From assembly GCA_964486145.1 (NCBI GenBank), contig CAZAMT010000050.1, positions 1-18,246 of the forward strand: a DNA stretch of 18,246 bases, in the 5' to 3' direction. Positions 15,788-18,246 of this stretch are shown here, piece by piece. Each line of letters starts with the position of its first letter. Within the stretch, counting starts at the first letter, position 1. The notes beneath the pieces were generated by a model. It was not told the DNA's origin. It saw only the letters and a list, made by a program, of their open reading frames with translations, and ran no database searches. This DNA comes from CAZAMT01 sp964486145. GTDB lineage: Bacteria; Bacteroidota; Bacteroidia; Bacteroidales; JAAAOM01. Position numbers and translations under genes: made by a program.

Positions 15788-16412
15788 TATTTCAACCAAA
15801 AATGTGGATCAATGTATTGAAATGACCCAAAATGAGGAATTGGCAGAGATTCGGCTTGATCTCACTGAATTCGACCATAAGGCAATTAAAAAAGTGTTTA
15901 CACAAAAGGTAAAACTCGTTGCCACCTTACGTCCGGGAAAAAATAACGAAAGCAAACGTCTGGAATTATTGAAGCAGGCTATAAAATCAGGCGCTTCCTA
16001 TATCGATATAGAGTATGAAGCAGATGTGAAATACAGAAAGGAGCTTGTCGAATTTTCAAAAGAACATGGTTGCCAGATTATTATTTCATATCATAATTTT
16101 AATGAAACACCATCAAGAAATGAGCTTGAAAGGATTGTGAGTGATTGCTATTTCTATGGTGCTGATATAGCGAAAATTGCAACGCGGGTGAATGAAAATG
16201 TGGATATTGCAAATTTGTTATCACTTTATAATACTTCAAAGCGTCTTGTGGTTTTTGGCATGGGAGACAAAGGTAAAATTACGAGGGTTTTGGCTCCAAT
16301 GATGGGAGCGGAATTCACATTTGCAGCGCCTGACAACGGGATTGTAACTGCACCAGGTCAATTGAAAAAATCAGAATTAATCAGAATACAAAATCAGCTT
16401 GAAAATATATAA
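15774..16412 (+). CDS. aroD: Type I 3-dehydroquinate dehydratase
   Basis: Third shikimate pathway enzyme; dehydrates 3-dehydroquinate to 3-dehydroshikimate through a Schiff base. The TIM-barrel residues of the type I class are visible: EIRLDL (25-30), TLRPG (51-55), the catalytic H107 in ISYHNF, the Schiff-base K134 in DIAKIATRV, R171 and Q196 (TAPGQ), numbered from the ATG at 15774. At 212 residues it is shorter than the roughly 250 of the E. coli enzyme. I chose the ATG at 15774 because GGAGG (15760-15764) lies nine bases upstream; an in-frame TTG at 15768 is possible but less likely. It overlaps the end of aroB by 14 bases. From memory, many Bacteroidota use the unrelated type II enzyme (aroQ), so the type I form here is of some note. 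Confidence 0.95.
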   Translation: MICVSISTKNVDQCIEMTQNEELAEIRLDLTEFDHKAIKKVFTQKVKLVATLRPGKNNESKRLELLKQAIKSGASYIDIEYEADVKYRKELVEFSKEHGCQIIISYHNFNETPSRNELERIVSDCYFYGADIAKIATRVNENVDIANLLSLYNTSKRLVVFGMGDKGKITRVLAPMMGAEFTFAAPDNGIVTAPGQLKKSELIRIQNQLENI

Positions 16413-16418
16413 CAGTTT

Positions 16419-17411
16419 ATGAACAGTTTTGGAAGAGTATTCAGAACAACCATATTTGGTGAATCGCACGGTTTTGGCGTTGGCGTGAATATTGACGGAG
16501 TGCCCGCTGGAATACCCTTTGAAGAAAAGGATATGCTGGATGATCTTGATCGCCGAAGAGCGGGGGCTAAAGGCACTACTCCAAGGAAGGAATCGGATAT
16601 GCCAAAAATTATTAGCGGCACATTCAATGGAAGAACCACGGGAGCTCCTTTAACCATTCTTTTTGAAAATATGAATGTGCGTTCGAGGGATTATACAAAA
16701 CTAAGGGAGACCCCAAGACCGGGCCATGCCGACTTCACTGCATCTCAGAAGTATGGCGGTTTTGAAGATTATCGAGGGGGAGGTCATTTTTCCGGCCGGT
16801 TAACACTGGGGTTGGTATCGGCAGGCGCCTTGGCAAAAAAGCTTATTGCACCGGTAAATATTGAAGCTGAAATATTGGAGGTGGGAGGTTCACCGGACAT
16901 TGAAAGTGCAATTGATAAAGCTGTGGAGGAAAAAGATTCCATCGGTGGTATTATTGAATGTAGGGCTTCAAACATGCCGATTGGATTGGGAGAGCCATTT
17001 TTTGATTCTGTTGAGTCTGTGCTTAGCCATATGATTTTCGCCATTCCTGCCATCAAAGGAATTGAGTTTGGTTCAGGATTTGCCGCGGCCAGGATGCGCG
17101 GTAGCGAACACAACGATAATCTGGTGAGCATTGACGGTAAAACGGAAACAAATCACGCCGCGGGAATCAATGGCGGGATTAGCAATGGCAATGATTTGGT
17201 TTTCCGGATTGCTGTAAAACCCACATCAAGCACACATAAGGCCCAAAAAACCATTAACATTAAAACCAATGAAATGGTCGATCTGTCTGTGGAAGGTCGC
17301 CATGACATGTGCATTGCACTGAGGGTACCTGTTGTATGTGAAGCTGTCACGGCCATTGTTTTAACTGATTTCTTTTTAATTGAACAAAAAATCGGAAGAA
17401 TACATAAATGA
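16419..17411 (+). CDS. aroC: Chorismate synthase (compact form)
   Basis: Last enzyme of the common pathway; converts 5-enolpyruvylshikimate 3-phosphate to chorismate with reduced FMN. Signatures: FRTTIFGESHGFG (8-20) with H17, RSRDY and RPGHADFTASQKYG (100-113), DYRGGGHFSGR (118-127), ARMRGSEHND (224-233), GINGGISNGNDL (249-260) and GRHDMC (293-298). The product has 330 residues, about 20-30 below common bacterial lengths. The shortening appears to lie around 150-175, where E. coli AroC has a longer segment before the DSIG block; catalytic motifs are all kept. It starts six bases after aroD and its stop overlaps the tyrA start. Its product chorismate is used by the chorismate mutase domain encoded two genes upstream of aroD. 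Confidence 0.96.
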   Translation: MNSFGRVFRTTIFGESHGFGVGVNIDGVPAGIPFEEKDMLDDLDRRRAGAKGTTPRKESDMPKIISGTFNGRTTGAPLTILFENMNVRSRDYTKLRETPRPGHADFTASQKYGGFEDYRGGGHFSGRLTLGLVSAGALAKKLIAPVNIEAEILEVGGSPDIESAIDKAVEEKDSIGGIIECRASNMPIGLGEPFFDSVESVLSHMIFAIPAIKGIEFGSGFAAARMRGSEHNDNLVSIDGKTETNHAAGINGGISNGNDLVFRIAVKPTSSTHKAQKTINIKTNEMVDLSVEGRHDMCIALRVPVVCEAVTAIVLTDFFLIEQKIGRIHK

Positions 17412-18187
17412 TGAAAATTGTTATCCTCGGCGCCGGAAATATGGGTGCCTGGCTTGTAGAGTCGCTCTGCCTTGATTATGAAGTAGGCGTATTTGATAAA
17501 GATAAGTCAAAATTAAAATACCTGTTTCACTCGCACCGTCTGCTAACATTTGAGGAAATAAGGGATTTTTCACCGGATTTGTTAATAAACGCAGTCAGCC
17601 TGGAGAAAACCATCCCTGCATTTGAGGAAGTTTTACCTTATTTGCCACCAAATTGTATATTGTCAGATATTACATCTGTAAAAAACGGGATAAAGGAGTT
17701 TTATTTAAAGTCGGGAAGACGGTTTGTTTCCACACATCCCATGTTTGGGCCTACCTTTGCCAATGTTAGAGAACTCGCCGGTCAAAATGCAATTATTATA
17801 AAACAGTCTGATGAAGAAGGAAAGAAATTTTTCAGGGAATTCTATGAATCTCTGAATCTGGAAATTTTTGAGTACACATTTGTTGAACATGATAAAACCA
17901 TTGCCTATTCCCTGTCTATACCATTTGCTTCAACCATCGTGTTCGCTTCTGTTATGAAAAAACAGGATGCTCCCGGTACGACATTTAAAAAGCACCTGAA
18001 AATAGCCGAAGGATTGTTTTCGGAGAATGACTACCTGCTATCGGAAATATTATTTAATAAATACAGTTTAGAGCAGGTAAAAAATATCCATGAAAAGATG
18101 GGATATCTTATTGAAATACTCAGGAAAAAGGATTCCGTGGAAATGAAAAAATTCCTGAATGTGTTACGGGTTAATGTCGAGCATTAA
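17408..18187 (+). CDS. tyrA: Prephenate dehydrogenase
   Basis: Oxidatively decarboxylates prephenate to 4-hydroxyphenylpyruvate, the committed step to tyrosine. The Rossmann motif is GAGNMG (8-13), and an acidic residue at the end of the second strand (D30 in GVFDKDKSK) suggests NAD rather than NADP. The catalytic segment is STHPMFGPTF (108-117) with H110. The C-terminal helical dimerisation domain follows; at 259 residues there is no ACT or chorismate mutase domain. Preference for prephenate over arogenate is inferred from the setting next to pheA and chorismate mutase. The start is ATGATG, with either Met possible; the first overlaps the aroC stop. It is the last gene of the operon in the window. 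No clear T-tailed terminator follows, but a palindrome begins at 18233. Confidence 0.94.
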   Translation: MMKIVILGAGNMGAWLVESLCLDYEVGVFDKDKSKLKYLFHSHRLLTFEEIRDFSPDLLINAVSLEKTIPAFEEVLPYLPPNCILSDITSVKNGIKEFYLKSGRRFVSTHPMFGPTFANVRELAGQNAIIIKQSDEEGKKFFREFYESLNLEIFEYTFVEHDKTIAYSLSIPFASTIVFASVMKKQDAPGTTFKKHLKIAEGLFSENDYLLSEILFNKYSLEQVKNIHEKMGYLIEILRKKDSVEMKKFLNVLRVNVEH

Positions 18188-18232
18188 TTATTACCTAAGT
18201 TAAGCGGTTGGAGCATAGCGAACAAGCACTTT

Positions 18233-18246
18233 TCCGCCTAGGCGGA
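18233..18246. repeat. Perfect palindrome TCCGCC-TA-GGCGGA at right edge
   Basis: The last 14 bases form a perfect palindrome preceded by a T-run (18231-18233), 45 bases after the tyrA stop. The bases just before it (about 18202-18230) are more GC-rich than the surroundings. It may be the operon terminator or the centre of a longer inverted repeat cut by the window end. Confidence 0.5.

Overview
The window looks like chromosomal DNA of an AT-rich member of the Bacteroidota. The evidence is a serine peptidase of the S9B (dipeptidyl peptidase IV) type, the short bacterial ProRS type that ends in FARAY, an OmpP1/FadL-like outer-membrane protein, a DAHP synthase with a C-terminal chorismate mutase, and candidate promoters with the Bacteroidota -7 element TAnnTTTG. 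I see no rRNA, tRNA, CRISPR array, transposase or phage gene. Several pairs of genes overlap by 4 to 14 bases.

Left part (1-9.7 kb): a secreted S9B peptidase (+), proS (-), a divergent lipoprotein with a very long Ser/Arg/Thr-rich tail (+), an OmpP1/FadL-type outer-membrane protein (+) closed by a clear intrinsic terminator, a D-2-hydroxyacid (glycerate-type) dehydrogenase (+) and a secreted CE15-like glucuronoyl esterase family protein (+). These are mostly unrelated housekeeping and envelope functions.

Middle part (9.7-12.35 kb, minus strand): a two-gene redox module. A Tat-exported DUF362 protein is followed by a membrane polyferredoxin that reads as a natural fusion of a NapH-like half (four membrane segments, two CX3CP motifs, two 4Fe-4S clusters) and a NapG-like half (four 4Fe-4S clusters). 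No terminal reductase is present here, so its substrate is unknown.

Right part (12.59-18.19 kb, plus strand): a tightly packed six-gene aromatic amino acid operon, pheA - DAHP synthase/chorismate mutase - aroB - aroD - aroC - tyrA. It covers the entry step, steps 2, 3 and 7 of the shikimate pathway, and the branch to Phe and Tyr. aroE, aroK, aroA and an aminotransferase are not in the window. Directly upstream lies the most interesting feature: a 21-codon leader ORF with eight consecutive aromatic codons (FFYFFFYF), followed by a perfect intrinsic terminator 14 bases before pheA. An alternative 11-bp antiterminator pairs the region of the leader stop codon with the left arm of the terminator, and a further hairpin pairs the last aromatic codons with the same stop-codon region. 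This is the full layout of a ribosome-mediated, Phe/Tyr-sensing transcription attenuator, in a phylum where I know of little experimental work on such control. It would tie the whole operon, including common-pathway genes, to charged tRNA-Phe and tRNA-Tyr.

The two window ends carry GC-rich inverted or direct repeats (1-27 and 18233-18246) that look like intergenic repeat elements or terminators cut by the window edges.
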